NCBI GenBank assembly: GCA_029851415.1
Contig: CM056742.1
Coordinates: 92,804,748-92,868,747, forward strand
Origin: Eretmocerus hayati
Lineage: Eukaryota; Arthropoda; Insecta; Hymenoptera; Aphelinidae
Direction of reading: 5' to 3'
DNA: 64,000 nt
Part shown: piece after piece, positions 45,900 through 57,267 of the stretch
How the letters are laid out: the number at the start of each line of letters is the position of its first letter
Position numbering within the stretch: position 1 is the stretch's first letter
Notes under the pieces: model-generated
Database searches by the model: none
The model's input: only the letters and a program-made list of their open reading frames with translations
Told to the model about the DNA's origin: nothing
Made by a program: the position numbers and the translations under genes

Positions 45900-48133
45900 T
45901 TGTTGAATAAAGGTTCTTAGATCAGATTCCCTGTGGAGAGGCAAAGAGTGAAGGGAGACATTCAAACATATAGGAATGGGTGTGGATCAAATAAGACGTG
46001 ATTATCGCATCTGGCGAATGTGACCAACCAACTTGACAGCAGACAATATGGCTCTTGGTGGCAGTAGATGCATCTAAAGAAGTGTCTCCATGATTAGTTT
46101 CCACGAGCCACTACAATCAGTGGTGACAGTAAGTGTGGGACGAAACAACATTTTGTTTGAAAATCGCTCAGCGTTAGTCGGGATTCACTGCCCACAGGTG
46201 AGATTATATGGAAGAAATTTTGCTGCATGCTCAAAATTGAGTTTCTCAGGTGGGGCAGAGTCTTGGAGTCTTGATGAAAGATGTACGCAGAACGCCATTC
46301 GAGGTTTTATATTCCCCCTCAAATCAGTACATTTCGTGGATATCGCATGATAGTGCGCGGGTCATTCCAACCACGAATCCCTCGTGTACTTTCACTCGTC
46401 AGAGATAATTCCGGTGCTCCCGAATAGCCATGATGCATTGGGTCCCAGCCGTGAACTAGTGGAAAATGCCAAATTCCACGAAAAACTATGAAAACCGGCT
46501 TATGCGAAGGAGTGATGCCTCATGCGCGATCACAGTCGTGAACACAGGTCTCGTGACTCTCATGGAGGGGGAAGGCTTGCTAACAAAAAACAAAAGTTCC
46601 ATCTTTCCACCAGTACACGGCATTTTCGAGCTAGAGTCATTGCAAATTTGAAAAAAGTCGTTGCGCGCCGTCACGTCAATTGTTGCATTGTCTGCACACG
46701 TCCGCAAAAGCACCCGTTCCTCGTACGTGCGTCAAACGGCTTGTCTGACAGAGCCAGTGACAGCATTATCAGAATTCATCCATCCTCATCAACAATCAGT
46801 TCCATCAACGTCCACCTCAAGTTCCTGAGATGCCACGCATAATTGTGCGATCCTTCACTGTCCTCAGCGTGGAGCTCGTGGAGCACAGTCTTTTTCCAAT
46901 GTACCTGATGATGAATCCGTACGGATTATGTGAGCAGCAGCTATATCTAGCCTAGGTATAGATTACAACCCAGATAACGCATCTGCGAAAAGCATTGTCT
47001 ATCATCCGAAAAAAAGTTGTCTGAGACAAAAATGGCCGGGTTATCGCGGAGTTAAGTGATTGAGTGATTCAGTGAATGAGTAATCATTAAGCTTAAAAGA
47101 AGCGAATAAAAATTGCCTCGAATATATCAACCTGGAATATCATCCGCATCAAATGTTTCGCTGTGCACAAGCTCTCTAACAACACTTGTTGTTCAATGTC
47201 AAGAATTAGACTGATCTACCTCCAATCGCTCAGATCTCTTATTTACTGCCTGGAATGATTCATATAATGATAAAAATGGGCCAATGTCAAGGCACTTATC
47301 ATTGGAGCAAGATTCTTCGACAGAGCTTCCATCGCCCTAATTGTCTAGGGAACATATTATGACCCCTACGGAATCACAAAACCATGGGAGGGATTTCGAG
47401 GATTGAACTCCAATATCATTATTCGTCTCGAATGCAGAGCTGATGATAGCATCTATCTTCATCTCTACACCGTGCTGAATTTTCCAAGTGTGTAATATTA
47501 GGTGTGTGTTTCGCCCTGGTCTCTCCCTTGGGCTCGTCAGTGAGACGAAGAGAGACCTATCCCAGATGCTATCGCAATCCGGGAGCCTCGACATCAGGTG
47601 AAATGAGAGTTGGCATCAAAATCTTGGTGAAACAACCATAGAATGAGGTGTCCATCTAGCGATGATGACAGAAAACCCAAAACTGTATACCAAGGTAAGT
47701 GAAAAACTCTTAGGAGAAAACGCAAATAGTAACCGCGCTACGCGCCAATTTTCAGTCAGGTAAAATTATAATAACAAGACGTCTTTTGTGATACATTTGT
47801 CTGAATTCTTTCTCAGTCGTTCCCCCGGTTGTAGACCTGGACCCACTCGTGCTGGAATTTGCACCCAAGAACGCAAAAAGACGAAGCAAGAACGTCGACT
47901 CTTGAAACGACGGCCAACTCTCGCAAAGTCCACTAGTCGTTGGGGTGAGGTGCATTTTTGCTTACAGAAATAACGAAAAATATCGTGAGTGACTCGAGCG
48001 CCGACAGTTTTGCACTTGTCCCCGCACTCATGTGCAAATGTTACGTTTGCGCACTGCGAAAATGACGAAATTGTGCGCAAGTGGAACGTTTGCACACTCG
48101 TTGCGGCGACTCGTGAGCAAATATCTTTTGGCG
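45900..48133. other. no gene recognised; probable Lim1 intron
   Basis: Upstream intron side of the Lim1 exon. I could not find the preceding homeobox exon. Only chance frames. Confidence 0.4.
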
Positions 48134-48296
48134 CCCTTGTTGCTTAATATACTATTTTTCCATTCCTCTCGATTTTTTGACGAATTACAACATGTGTGAG
48201 AGTTTGTAGCCATAATTCCCACTCCTGAAGCCTCCTGGAGCTGTTACAGTGCGAAAAAATTTCAGAAACTCGAAATAGTATATTAAGTAACAAGGG
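48134..48296. mobile_element. 163-bp MITE
   Basis: 24-bp terminal inverted repeats: CCCTTGTTGCTTAATATACT at the left and its complement with one mismatch at 48273-48296. No ORF. No convincing target duplication, so superfamily unassigned. Confidence 0.75.
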
Positions 48297-49743
48297 CACA
48301 AAGAAAGGACCTTATGCATATAGGCCGAAATCTGCTCCAAAAAATTTGGCCCCAAAAGTCCTGGAAAAGATAGGCTTCTTGGGCCTAGAAATGGGTCCTT
48401 ACTCCATTTCCATCGAAACTGACCTCAAAAAACGTAGTAGCGCATAACCTCCCCATTTGAAATACTTTGGGAACGCCATTTTTGGTTCACAGCTCGAAAC
48501 TATGTACATCGCCCTGGCTAATTCTAATGGGATGTTGTTGTCCATCAAAAGATACAACTTTTCTGTACACTTTGGTGGAGGGGGACGATGGGCTAGTGGG
48601 TTAAAAATCGTGTTATTTCTAAAATTTTCGTGACTCTTGAGCTAAGATAGCGATTTAATCGGAAACAGAGAGGTTTAGCGACAAATTGCTTGGGATAAAA
48701 GTTGTTCATTTTCAATTTTTCTCCGCAGAATCATTGATTTTATGAGCCCAACATTACTGACGAAGCCTCAGTCAATCAGAAAGTGAGAAAAGATGGTATT
48801 TTCTGCATTTTTAGGCCTTGAAACGTCAATATAGGGGAAAATGAGTGAAGAGTTTCAAAAGATCTTCAAGAAATTCACATTTTTCATTCCTGTCGTTTTG
48901 CCGAAAAAACCCTTCCCCTTTCATTAATAACGCAAGAAAGGGCCAAAAATACGATTTGAGCACTTCAAACTCGCGAAAGCTCGGAGAATTCAAATGCAAC
49001 CCCCCTAATATTTCAGCCTTAAAAGATAGCTTTTTTCCTATACTTTCGAACAGGAAAAGAAATTTTGCCGTAGAGCTAACCTATATCAAGTTATTGCGTT
49101 TTTAATGCAATAATGATACTTTCCCCACTCAGTTACGATGTTTTGGCCCCGTTCATCACTCAGTTGTGTGTTTGGGGATGCGAAATGTCATGAATGACTA
49201 ATATATTGAGTCACGAGATGCAATAAGCAGTGGCAATGGTTATGTGTTACCCCTAGCAATGAGCATCCCCATTTCCAACGTGCTACCTGGAATCACGAGG
49301 ACAGTAGACGCATGGAACTATCGGATAACATAACCCTCCGGAAGTCTCCATGCATTTCATTTCATCCCTCGACGAATCGGGGATCCAGCGATACGATTAC
49401 AAGAACTTACTTTCCCCCTCGCTTGGGAATCTTTCATATCATATGCCGATCGTTTTCCATGATCCGCAAGCAAAACCGCTGCTCGATAGCGCGGACTCAC
49501 GTGTAGCTTGTCGGTGCTCAAGCCATTTCATTGTGTTGGAGCGGATTGTACATTGTGACGGTTAACTGAACATTATGGCTCATGCAAACTTTTGAGCTCG
49601 ATTGTCTCACAGCTACACTTTGAATACTTTCTGATAGCTCAATATGACAGAGCTCGTGTGAGGTTGAACATCCAAGTGAACATAGCCTAAGAAGAAAGAC
49701 TTTCAAGAAGAAAGCATAATTCCAACCTGAGAAAGCTTTCTGC
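48297..49743. other. no gene recognised
   Basis: AT-rich, chance frames only. Confidence 0.4.
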
Positions 49744-49748
49744 GGTCT

Positions 49749-49797
49749 CTCTCTCTCTCTCCCTCTCTCTCCCTGCCCCCCTCTCTCTTCCTCTCCT
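49749..49797. repeat. (CT)n-rich tract
   Basis: Imperfect CT repeat upstream of the R1-like insertion. Confidence 0.9.
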
Positions 49798-50347
49798 TAT
49801 GTTCGCCTCCTCTCAAAATACCTATGTCAAGTCTAAAGCTCTCTTTCACTCACTCTCTTTTTTTTTTTTTTTTTTTCTAAGGTGGTTAGAGGGCAAAATC
49901 TGCCCCAGGATCCCTCGGATCCGTCCCCAGACACCGGACTGGTTCAGCTTACGCGGACTACGCATAGCCCACGCAGGCCATACCAGGCGGGACACGGCTT
50001 TGGGTGGGGCCCACTGAGAGGTGGGCCCGGCCGTGTAATATCCCTCTCCCCTCGATGTCCGATACCTAGGGCATCGGGCAATCAAGAAGGAAATCCACCC
50101 GCATCTACCATCTCATCCCGGAACCGCGTGAGCATTACTTCAGGATGAGCGGCATGTCTCGCGCTCGATTGCGAGCGTTCCTCTTCTCCATCTTCTCTCT
50201 TCGGCCACTTGTCGGCATCTTCTATCTTCATTCTCCATTGTTCCCTCTCTTTCTTCTTTCTTCTCTCTTCTTTCTTCTTTCTTCCCTCTTCAGTGCATCA
50301 CATTCCTCCTGGAATCATTTGGGCCTCTCCTGTTTCAATCGGCAGAG

Positions 50348-51960
50348 TCACTGTAATTCGCCTGCTTCGAGGCGCCTTACTTCCCTCTCTTTCTCCTCTT
50401 TGCGGGTCATCATCAGCTTGATGTATCCGGTGAGTTTATCCCATGTCTCCTGGTTGCGGAGCAAGTACGGGACGAGATTCTCAGGTGTTAGTTGAGCACC
50501 CAGCCATTCATCCAGCTCGGCGCGCTCTCTCCGGGTGTCGCTGCACTTGAACAGGGCATGTTCGGCGTCATCCCATTCATCCCCGCATGACTGACATGCT
50601 GGGGTCGTCCTCTTCTTGAACCTGGTTAGATAGGAACCGAAGCAACCATGATCGCTCAGTGCCTGCGTCGTCCAGCAGTCCATCTCTCCGTGGGTGCGTT
50701 CCGCCCACTTGGCTACGTCACGGATCAGCCGGTGCGTCAATCTGCCGTTCGCAAATGGCGAATCCCACTCAGTTTGCCAATGCTCAAGGGTGGTTTCCTT
50801 CTCGTTGTCGCGGATGATCTCCTTCATCGTCGGAGTGAGTACTCGTTCGGCTCCGATCACTTTCTGGCGGTCCCAGATCCTCACTCGCTCCGCAACGAGC
50901 AAGTGGATGGGCGGAGTACTTGCCAATACGTAAGCCGCATCTCCTGACACAGTGCGGTAGGCACGGATACTCCTCAGGGCCGCTCTTGGGTGGACAGGCC
51001 CCATTCTCTTCTCGTTGATGGTCTTCTCTACTCTCTTCCCCCACACGGGTGCACCGTACAGCATGATGGAGGTAGTGACGGTGTTGAGAACTGCGCGCCT
51101 TTTTTCCTTGGGTCCTCCGATATTCGGCATAAGCCGCTGGAGCGCCGCACCGACCCTGCTCGCCTCCTGGACGGCTTCCTGGATGTGCTTCTTGAACGAC
51201 CTCGTCTTGTCGTCGAGCCATACACCGAGGTATTTCAGCTCTGTCTTCCGTGGAATCTCTTGCCCGTTGATATAAAACCGGGGTAAGTCAAACTTCCTAC
51301 GCCTTGTGACCACGATTGCTTCGCACTTCTTGACAGCGAGCTCCAGAAGCCTGCTGATCATCCACTCGTAGACTCGGGCCAGCGCTTCGTTCGCGCGTCT
51401 ACCCAAGAGTTCCTCGTTGTCAGCCCATACTATGAGTCCCGCGTCGTCCGCGAAAGCCACTATTATCACTCCTTCTGGCAGTTCGATAGACAGTAAGCTG
51501 TCATACTGGGTGTTCCAGTTGAACGGCCCGGAGACCGATCCCTGTCCGATTCCGGCGGACAGTACCCGAATCTCTTGTCCCTCGTCGGTGTCGTACACGA
51601 GGGTCCTGTTCCGCAGGTAGTCACTCGTGACGGCTAGTAGATAGGGGGACACTTTACCTGCTTGGGATTGATAGACTCGCTCCCAGCTCGCGCAGTTGAA
51701 TGCGTTCTTTATGTCCAACGCAATGATGGCACAGAATCCTCCTCTTCCTTGGTATGGGTTCCCTACCGACGCTTGAACCCGTTCTTGGACCGCCTCGATC
51801 GCGTGCACAGTGCTCCGTCCCTTCCGGAACCCGAACTGCATTGGTGATAGCCCACCGCCTTCTTCGTAGGCTCTTTCCACCCTGTTGAGCACCCTCCTCT
51901 CGTACATTTTCCCGATATTGTCGAGCATGCTGAGAGGGCGTTGACCTCCTTGACCCTTAG
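50348..51960 (-). pseudogene. R1-like ORF2: reverse transcriptase and C-terminal zinc motif
   Basis: Open from 51928 to 50348 (526 codons), with coding sense upstream to about 51960 in another frame. Visible blocks: KMYERRVL, GFRKGRSTVHAI, IIALDIKNAFN (first catalytic Asp), FADDAGLI (catalytic pair), KTELKYLGVW. The end has CQSCGDEWDDAEHALFKC, a CCHC motif found at the C-terminus of R1-type elements. The part between the endonuclease and the first RT blocks is missing by deletion (near 51985-52010). It would reverse transcribe the element RNA. Confidence 0.92.
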
Positions 51961-51989
51961 GTATCAGGACCAGCTTCTGGCGTTTCCAC

Positions 51990-52762
51990 TTGTCCGGGAA
52001 AGTTCCCGCGCTCTATCGATTCCCGGAATTTTCCCTCGTCCAGCTTCCGTACCTGCCACCCCGTTGGTCGCGGTCTGCGTGTCGTCTGTCTCTGTCCGTC
52101 AGTCCTAAGTCGAAACCGAATATGTCGATGGTCACTCAGTGTTTCCGTGTCCAGAACTTCCCACGATGTCATACGTCTCATGAGCGACGGGTCGAGGACC
52201 GATGATGAACCTCCCCCCCCCCCCCCCGGGACCGTGTGTCGTGCCAGTAATAGGTGATAACCCCCGTCTCGTTCGCGAGCACTAATCCCAATGCCTCCAT
52301 GGCATCAGCGAGTATTACACCCCGTCTATCGCGCGGCCCCCCGCTCCAAGTCGGTTCCTTGGAGTTGAAATCTCCCGCGATTATAACTGGGCCCCCCCAT
52401 TGCCTCACATCCTCTTCTAGGTCGTGGAGCTCGTCTTCAAATTCGTGCGTCTTGAGCGACGGCGAGTAGTAGCAGCTGTATACAGCTGTGCCCCCTATGG
52501 TCTTTCGAGCATAACCGCGGCCACTAACAGCTGGTTCAGTCTCGCGGATCGCGGGATTCGTGATCTGAATTACAGCAGTCCCCCAGTGATCGAATGTGGA
52601 ACGGGAAAGTTCGCGCTTCCGAGGCGGTTCGGAGATGATCAGAACATCGATACCCCCTTCTTTGGCGGCAGTGTGTAGGAGGTCACAAGCGTCCCCGCTT
52701 CTCCTGAGGTTGGCTTGGATGAAGTTAGCCATTTCTTCCCCCCCCCTGCGTCTATATGTCAC
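51990..52762 (-). pseudogene. R1-like ORF2: AP endonuclease domain, frameshifted
   Basis: Two frames: 52178-52762 and 51957-52181. The first begins with FIQANLRRSGDACDLL, a common R1-type endonuclease start, and contains VIIAGDFNSKEPTWSG. The second contains LSDHRHIRFRL, the final catalytic SDH. The frame changes at a 15-base C run (52213-52227), G on the coding strand, so homopolymer slippage is the probable cause. It then fuses by internal deletion to the RT frame. Confidence 0.9.
52213..52227. repeat. homopolymer run of 15 C
   Basis: Located where the endonuclease frame shifts. Could be biological slippage or an assembly error. Confidence 0.9.
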
Positions 52763-52771
52763 CCTCGCGTT

Positions 52772-53413
52772 TTAATAGGCTGTGCAGTTGCTGGAGCCCG
52801 ACCTGTGGTCAGATCTGGTTCCGATAGCCACGCAGCTGAGGCATTTTGGTTTCTCTTTACAGGTAGCGGCGAAGTGTCCTGGTTCACCGCACTGGAAGCA
52901 GAGTTTCGGTTGACGTTCCTCTGCCTTCTCTTTTTTCCAGCCTGAGGCCTTGTGGCCATACTCTGGGCAGTTATAGCAGCGTGGGATGCCTCCCTTCTCG
53001 CGGATTCTCACTCTGCTCCATCCCACCTTGGGTTCTTTCCAGTCCAGGAGGCGGTGAGCGAGCCTCGCTGGGATGGACACAACCGCTGTTTGGGTGCCTC
53101 AGGAGCTGTTTTGCAGGCTCTTGACTATTATGGCTCCATCCTCGTTTTCTGGTAGGGCCTTCGCGAGGTCCTTCTGCACTTTAGTTTTGTCGACATCGTA
53201 GTCGACTCCGAGAACCTCGAGGGTCATGCTATTTGCGAGGCAGTGGACGGCCCCTTCTTGCCTGACGACTGGTGTCAGAGCCGCTTTGATGGCTGCAGCG
53301 TCGGTGCCCTTCCTCAGTTCAATGAGGATTTGTCCTTCCTGTGTCTTCCGGATGCCCGTGACTTTAGAGCCCACTTCTTCATTAAGGTCATGCGTCTTTA
53401 TCTTGCGCAGCAT
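52772..53413 (-). pseudogene. R1-like ORF1 (gag-like, CCHC knuckles)
   Basis: Two parts in different frames: 53099-53413 (an RRM-like or esterase-free region with GTDAAAIKAAL), and 52772-53080 with CYNCPEYGHKASGW, CFQCGEPGHFAATC and CLSC. The stop near 53099 splits it. CCHC knuckles are characteristic of R1/Jockey/I-type ORF1 and bind element RNA. N-terminus missing by truncation. Confidence 0.88.
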
Positions 53414-53444
53414 ATCTGCGTAGCTTAACCCACCTTGGTTTTTT

Positions 53445-53562
53445 TTTCACTCACTCTCTCTCTTCCTCTCTCTCTCAACGCCCTCTCTCTCTCAACGCCC
53501 TCTCTCTCTCTCTCCCTCCCTCTCTCCCTCCCCCCTCTCTCTCACTCTCCTTCTCCCTTCAG
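53445..53562. repeat. (CT)n-rich tract with the right target duplication
   Basis: Starts with TTTCACTCACTCTCT and runs on with CT repeats and ACGCCC interruptions. Confidence 0.9.
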
Positions 53563-54034
53563 TATCGTTACTTAAAGAGGCTTTAAAAAATTTCTTAGTG
53601 ACACAGTCTCCTCAGAGGATTGATGTAGAGAAGAAGCACTATCTCAATCTGTGATGGGTTGGGCTCTACTTTGTTTTAATATTCCTTTTTTTCTATATGT
53701 GACCTCCTGTCAACCGACTGATGAAACATAATCTGTGATATGACTGTGATCCCTTATCCTTCTCTTATTACAAAATTTTGTACTTAGAATAATGAGTAAT
53801 TTTTGCCCTGACTAGTCACAAATTGTGATACTGAGTGTCCTTGACCAAAACAGTGATTCACTGAAATTATTATCATTATGAGTATATATATATACATTAT
53901 TTTCTATACACGATATTATATTTTCAACGGGCATATGTAATCATATGTAATCAGATTTTTTGTCTGCGGACGAATAAAGGACATCTATCGATCTATCTAT
54001 CTATCTCCCTCTCTCTCTCTCTCTCAATCTCGTT
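53563..54034 (+). mobile_element. CR1/L2-like LINE copy A, 3' end only
   Basis: Matches the last coding segment and 3' UTR of copy B (from about 56680). The last codons end at TGA 53652. The 3' UTR includes the GACTAGTCACAAATTGTGAT region. The tail at 53983-54032 is ATCT repeats then CT. Copy B follows immediately. Confidence 0.85.
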
Positions 54035-57000
54035 CAGATTCCGGATTTTTCATTGTTGCGGCAAGATCGCAACAGAGAGGGTGGTGGGGTTGCCTTGTAT
54101 GTGCGCAATGACTTCAAAGTTAAGAAATTGATTTCGTCAAATACTTTTGGGCCAGGGAAACCTGGCGTGCCTGAATTTCTCTTTTGTAGCATACAACAGG
54201 GTAACTCCCCGCCAATATTGGTCGTAGTAATCTACAGACCCCCTAAAATCGCCATGCAGAAGGATGACGGGCTGTTTGGCTCATTACGCCGGCTGTGTGG
54301 CGACTACAGTCATAAAATTAAAATGGGTGATCTGAACGCGGATTTGTTAGACACTGCTCATCCCGACACCAAGACACTGACTGCACTGACAGAAGAACTT
54401 GCCTTGCAGATAGTGCAGCATGGCCCGACTCACCAACACACCCCCAATACATCTCATACATGGATTGATCACATTTATGTAGATGACAATGACATCATTA
54501 CTGACTTTCAAAACAGACTCCTGCCCAGTTTCGGCAGGCACTCGGTCATTGACGTCACCATCAACGTCTTTACTCCTACTCCGCCAAGAAATTCCTTTAC
54601 CTACAGGGATTTTCGAAACATCACTCCGGAGATATTAAATGACCGATTGCTTCGCTGTGACTGGACAGCTCAAGAAAATGCTGAAACGAGTTTGGAAGAT
54701 GCAATTCGCTGCTTGAATGAAAATTTACAGTCCGTTATTGATGAATTAGCACCCGAAAAAACTATTAATCCGCGTGAAAATGACGCTCCTTGGATTGGCC
54801 CTGAGCTGAGGGTACTCATGAATAAGCGAGACGCGACGCGCAGGCGCTGGGAACGGATTCAACGTAACCAGCGCAAGTGTCCTGAGCTTCAGAATGAATA
54901 CTTTCGGCTTAGCGAAGAGGTCGACTTGCGCATTGAACAAGAGCATAACTCCTTCATTCAAACCCATTTGTCAGATGCTCTTGATCAGAAGAAGAACATT
55001 TGGAAGGAGATGCGCAATCTCGGCCTCTTGCCTAAGAGCAAAGAGGAGGAACTTCATGGCTTCACACCGGATGAGTTGAACGCACACTTTGCGGGAGTTT
55101 CCGTTTCGCCCCACGAAAATATTAATGAAGCAATGGACGATATTGACTCGGCACCGGAGGAGGGGTTTAAATTTAAGCCCACAAATTTTAGTGATGTAGT
55201 CCTTGCTATTAAACATTTCTCCTCACAGGCCCGTGGAGCGGATGGAATACCCCAAAACGTGATCGCAAAAGCTCTTCCGGCCATTGGTGATCTTATTGTA
55301 CATATTTTCAACTCCTCTTTCGCTCATGGCATTTTTCCTGAGGCTTGGAAGCAAGCGCAGCTGATGGCACCAAAGAAGACTGCTGCTCCATCAACGGTCT
55401 CGGACTTCCGTCCTATAGCACTGCTGTGCTTTCTCTCTAAGGTTCTGGAAAAAATCACACATGACCAAATCACGGAGTATTTAAAAACCGAGAAGATACT
55501 TGATCGCTTCCAGACTGGTTTTAGCCAACACCATAGCACCCAGACAGCTTTGTTGAAATTGACTGATGACATCAGAGTAGGTATAGACAGAAAGAAGATC
55601 ACTCTGCTCCTACTATTCGATTTTAGCAAGGCCTTTGACACCATCTCACCATCCAAGCTGTTGAGGAAGCTACGACATCTTGGCTTCTCAAGATCGGCGC
55701 TCCTGTGGATAAAATCATATTTACAGGGTCGCACCCAACAAATCACTTCTAAAATAGGCAAATCTGATTGGCTCGAAACCAATCTGGGTGTTCCACAGGG
55801 GTCCGTCCTTGGGCCTCTCCTCTTCAGCTTGTATGTGAATGACCTGGCTGGCTTGCTAGACGGAAAGTCGGTACATCATCTATTTTATGCGGATGATCTC
55901 CAAATTTATCTCCAAATCGAGAAAAATAAGATTAGGGAAGGTATTGCTCGGCTGGGCGAAATAGGACGACTAGTTGCCGAGTGGGCCAGAAGTTCCGGCC
56001 TGTGTCTCAACGCTGGCAAGACCAAGGCAATCTACTTCAGCTCAGAGAGAAATATCAAAGATCTGAAGAGAATGGACTTGCCAGAGGTTGAGATACAGGA
56101 AGGAAAGTTCATCCCGTTCAGTGATACGGTCGTGAGTCTCGGTGTTACACTTGACAGTGAATTGACATGGAAACCGCACATCGACCAAGTAACTAAGAAA
56201 GTCAACAGAGCCCTATACGGTCTGCGGTTTTTTAGGGCATGTATCACCAGACCTCTCCGAATTCGCCTAGTCGAGTCATTGGTTCAACCGCACCTAGATT
56301 ATTGCGCGGTCGCGTATCTCGACGCCACGGACGAACAGCGGCAACGGGTACAGAGACTAAGCAATTCATGTGTGAGATATATTTTTGATCTTAGGAGAGA
56401 TGAGCACATCGCCCCGTTTAGGGAGCGCTTGGGTTGGTTACGTACTGATTCGCGGAGAATGTACTTCGCAGCTCTCTTGATGCATAAAATGATGCACTTA
56501 GGAGAACCTGGCTACCTAGCTGCGATGTTTACCAGGTACCAATCCGAACGCCCCGCACGGGGTGATCTAGAAGAGCGGGTACTCAAAGTTCCCAACATGA
56601 GACTTGAATATGGAAGAAGATCTTTCCAGGTTCAGTGTGCTCATTTGTGGAACTTCCTCCCTCCGGGCTTTCGGCAGCTTGGGAAGATATCATTATTTAA
56701 AGAGTCCTTAAAAGACTTCCTGTCAACACTATCCTCCCAGAGGATTGATGTGGAGAAGAGGCATTATTTTCATCTGTAATGGGAAGGGCTCTTCTTTAAT
56801 TTAGTATTTATACATGTGACCTCAGTCACCCAATTGGTGATCTATAGCTGTGATATTAGTGCGAGCCCTTACCCCTCTTTTTATACTTCTAAGTATGCAC
56901 CCTGACTAGTCACGAATTGTGATAATTATTGTCCTTGACCAAACCAGTAATTGACTGAAATTATCATTATTATCTTGTTGTACATATATTATATTCATTC

Positions 57001-57107
57001 TTATACGTGTTATTACATTTTAACGGGCATACGTAGGTGTATGCAATTGTATTTTTTGTCTTCGGACGAATAAAGGACATCTATCTATCTATCTATCTCT
57101 CTCTCTC
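54035..57107 (+). mobile_element. CR1/L2-like LINE copy B
   Basis: 5'-truncated within the endonuclease: it starts at GTTCAGATTCC, equal to the sequence at 58078 in copy C. It contains a 908-codon open frame, 3' UTR and an ATCT tail ending about 57107. It starts right behind the tail of copy A, and copy C begins beyond its own tail. Confidence 0.92.
54053..56779 (+). CDS. CR1/L2-like ORF2: partial endonuclease plus reverse transcriptase
   Basis: 908 codons without a stop. The N-terminus has GGVALYVRN, a IYRPP block, and DLNAD (endonuclease) with TWIDHIYVD and FGRHSVID. RT blocks run in order: FRPIALLCFLSKVLE, LLLLFDFSKAFDTI (catalytic Asp), GVPQGSVLGPLLFSLYVNDL and FYADDLQIYL (catalytic pair). 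The end region is shared with CR1/L2-type elements of insects. No RNase H domain, as expected for the group. The first ~60 residues of the endonuclease are missing, so it could not work alone. It nicks target DNA and copies element RNA. The intact frame implies recent insertion. The exact start is unknown because of truncation. Confidence 0.93.
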   Translation: MLRQDRNREGGGVALYVRNDFKVKKLISSNTFGPGKPGVPEFLFCSIQQGNSPPILVVVIYRPPKIAMQKDDGLFGSLRRLCGDYSHKIKMGDLNADLLDTAHPDTKTLTALTEELALQIVQHGPTHQHTPNTSHTWIDHIYVDDNDIITDFQNRLLPSFGRHSVIDVTINVFTPTPPRNSFTYRDFRNITPEILNDRLLRCDWTAQENAETSLEDAIRCLNENLQSVIDELAPEKTINPRENDAPWIGPELRVLMNKRDATRRRWERIQRNQRKCPELQNEYFRLSEEVDLRIEQEHNSFIQTHLSDALDQKKNIWKEMRNLGLLPKSKEEELHGFTPDELNAHFAGVSVSPHENINEAMDDIDSAPEEGFKFKPTNFSDVVLAIKHFSSQARGADGIPQNVIAKALPAIGDLIVHIFNSSFAHGIFPEAWKQAQLMAPKKTAAPSTVSDFRPIALLCFLSKVLEKITHDQITEYLKTEKILDRFQTGFSQHHSTQTALLKLTDDIRVGIDRKKITLLLLFDFSKAFDTISPSKLLRKLRHLGFSRSALLWIKSYLQGRTQQITSKIGKSDWLETNLGVPQGSVLGPLLFSLYVNDLAGLLDGKSVHHLFYADDLQIYLQIEKNKIREGIARLGEIGRLVAEWARSSGLCLNAGKTKAIYFSSERNIKDLKRMDLPEVEIQEGKFIPFSDTVVSLGVTLDSELTWKPHIDQVTKKVNRALYGLRFFRACITRPLRIRLVESLVQPHLDYCAVAYLDATDEQRQRVQRLSNSCVRYIFDLRRDEHIAPFRERLGWLRTDSRRMYFAALLMHKMMHLGEPGYLAAMFTRYQSERPARGDLEERVLKVPNMRLEYGRRSFQVQCAHLWNFLPPGFRQLGKISLFKESLKDFLSTLSSQRIDVEKRHYFHL

Positions 57108-57267
57108 TCCGTAATGCCGAATCGACACATCAATCCTTTCGTTCCATAATTCCACCCACAATAAATATATCCCCCCAACCACAGGTCGGGGGTAGAGGCA
57201 GGGACGTATCAGTGATGGTCTTGAGCCCTATAAACTGATAATTAATGGTGCTTCAACAAAAGACTCT

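Larger units (their letters stand above)
49859..53444 (-). mobile_element. R1-clade-like LINE, 5'-truncated
   Basis: Poly(A) on the minus strand (T run ending 49876). It is flanked by the 15-bp duplication TTTCACTCACTCTCT at 49844-49858 and 53445-53459. ORF1 and ORF2 are in the order typical of R1-like elements. ORF1 starts within the element's 5' edge, so the copy is truncated there. The target is a CT-rich sequence, not 28S rDNA. A GC-rich 3' UTR occupies about 49880-50340. ORFs are broken, as described separately. Confidence 0.9.

Noticed and set aside
50145..50495. Plus-strand Leu/Phe-rich ORF that looks like a membrane protein
   Set aside because: It is antisense to the R1-like element and its pyrimidine-rich 3' region.
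55324..55782. Minus-strand 152-codon ORF
   Set aside because: It is antisense to the CR1-like reverse transcriptase, which has clear catalytic motifs on the plus strand.
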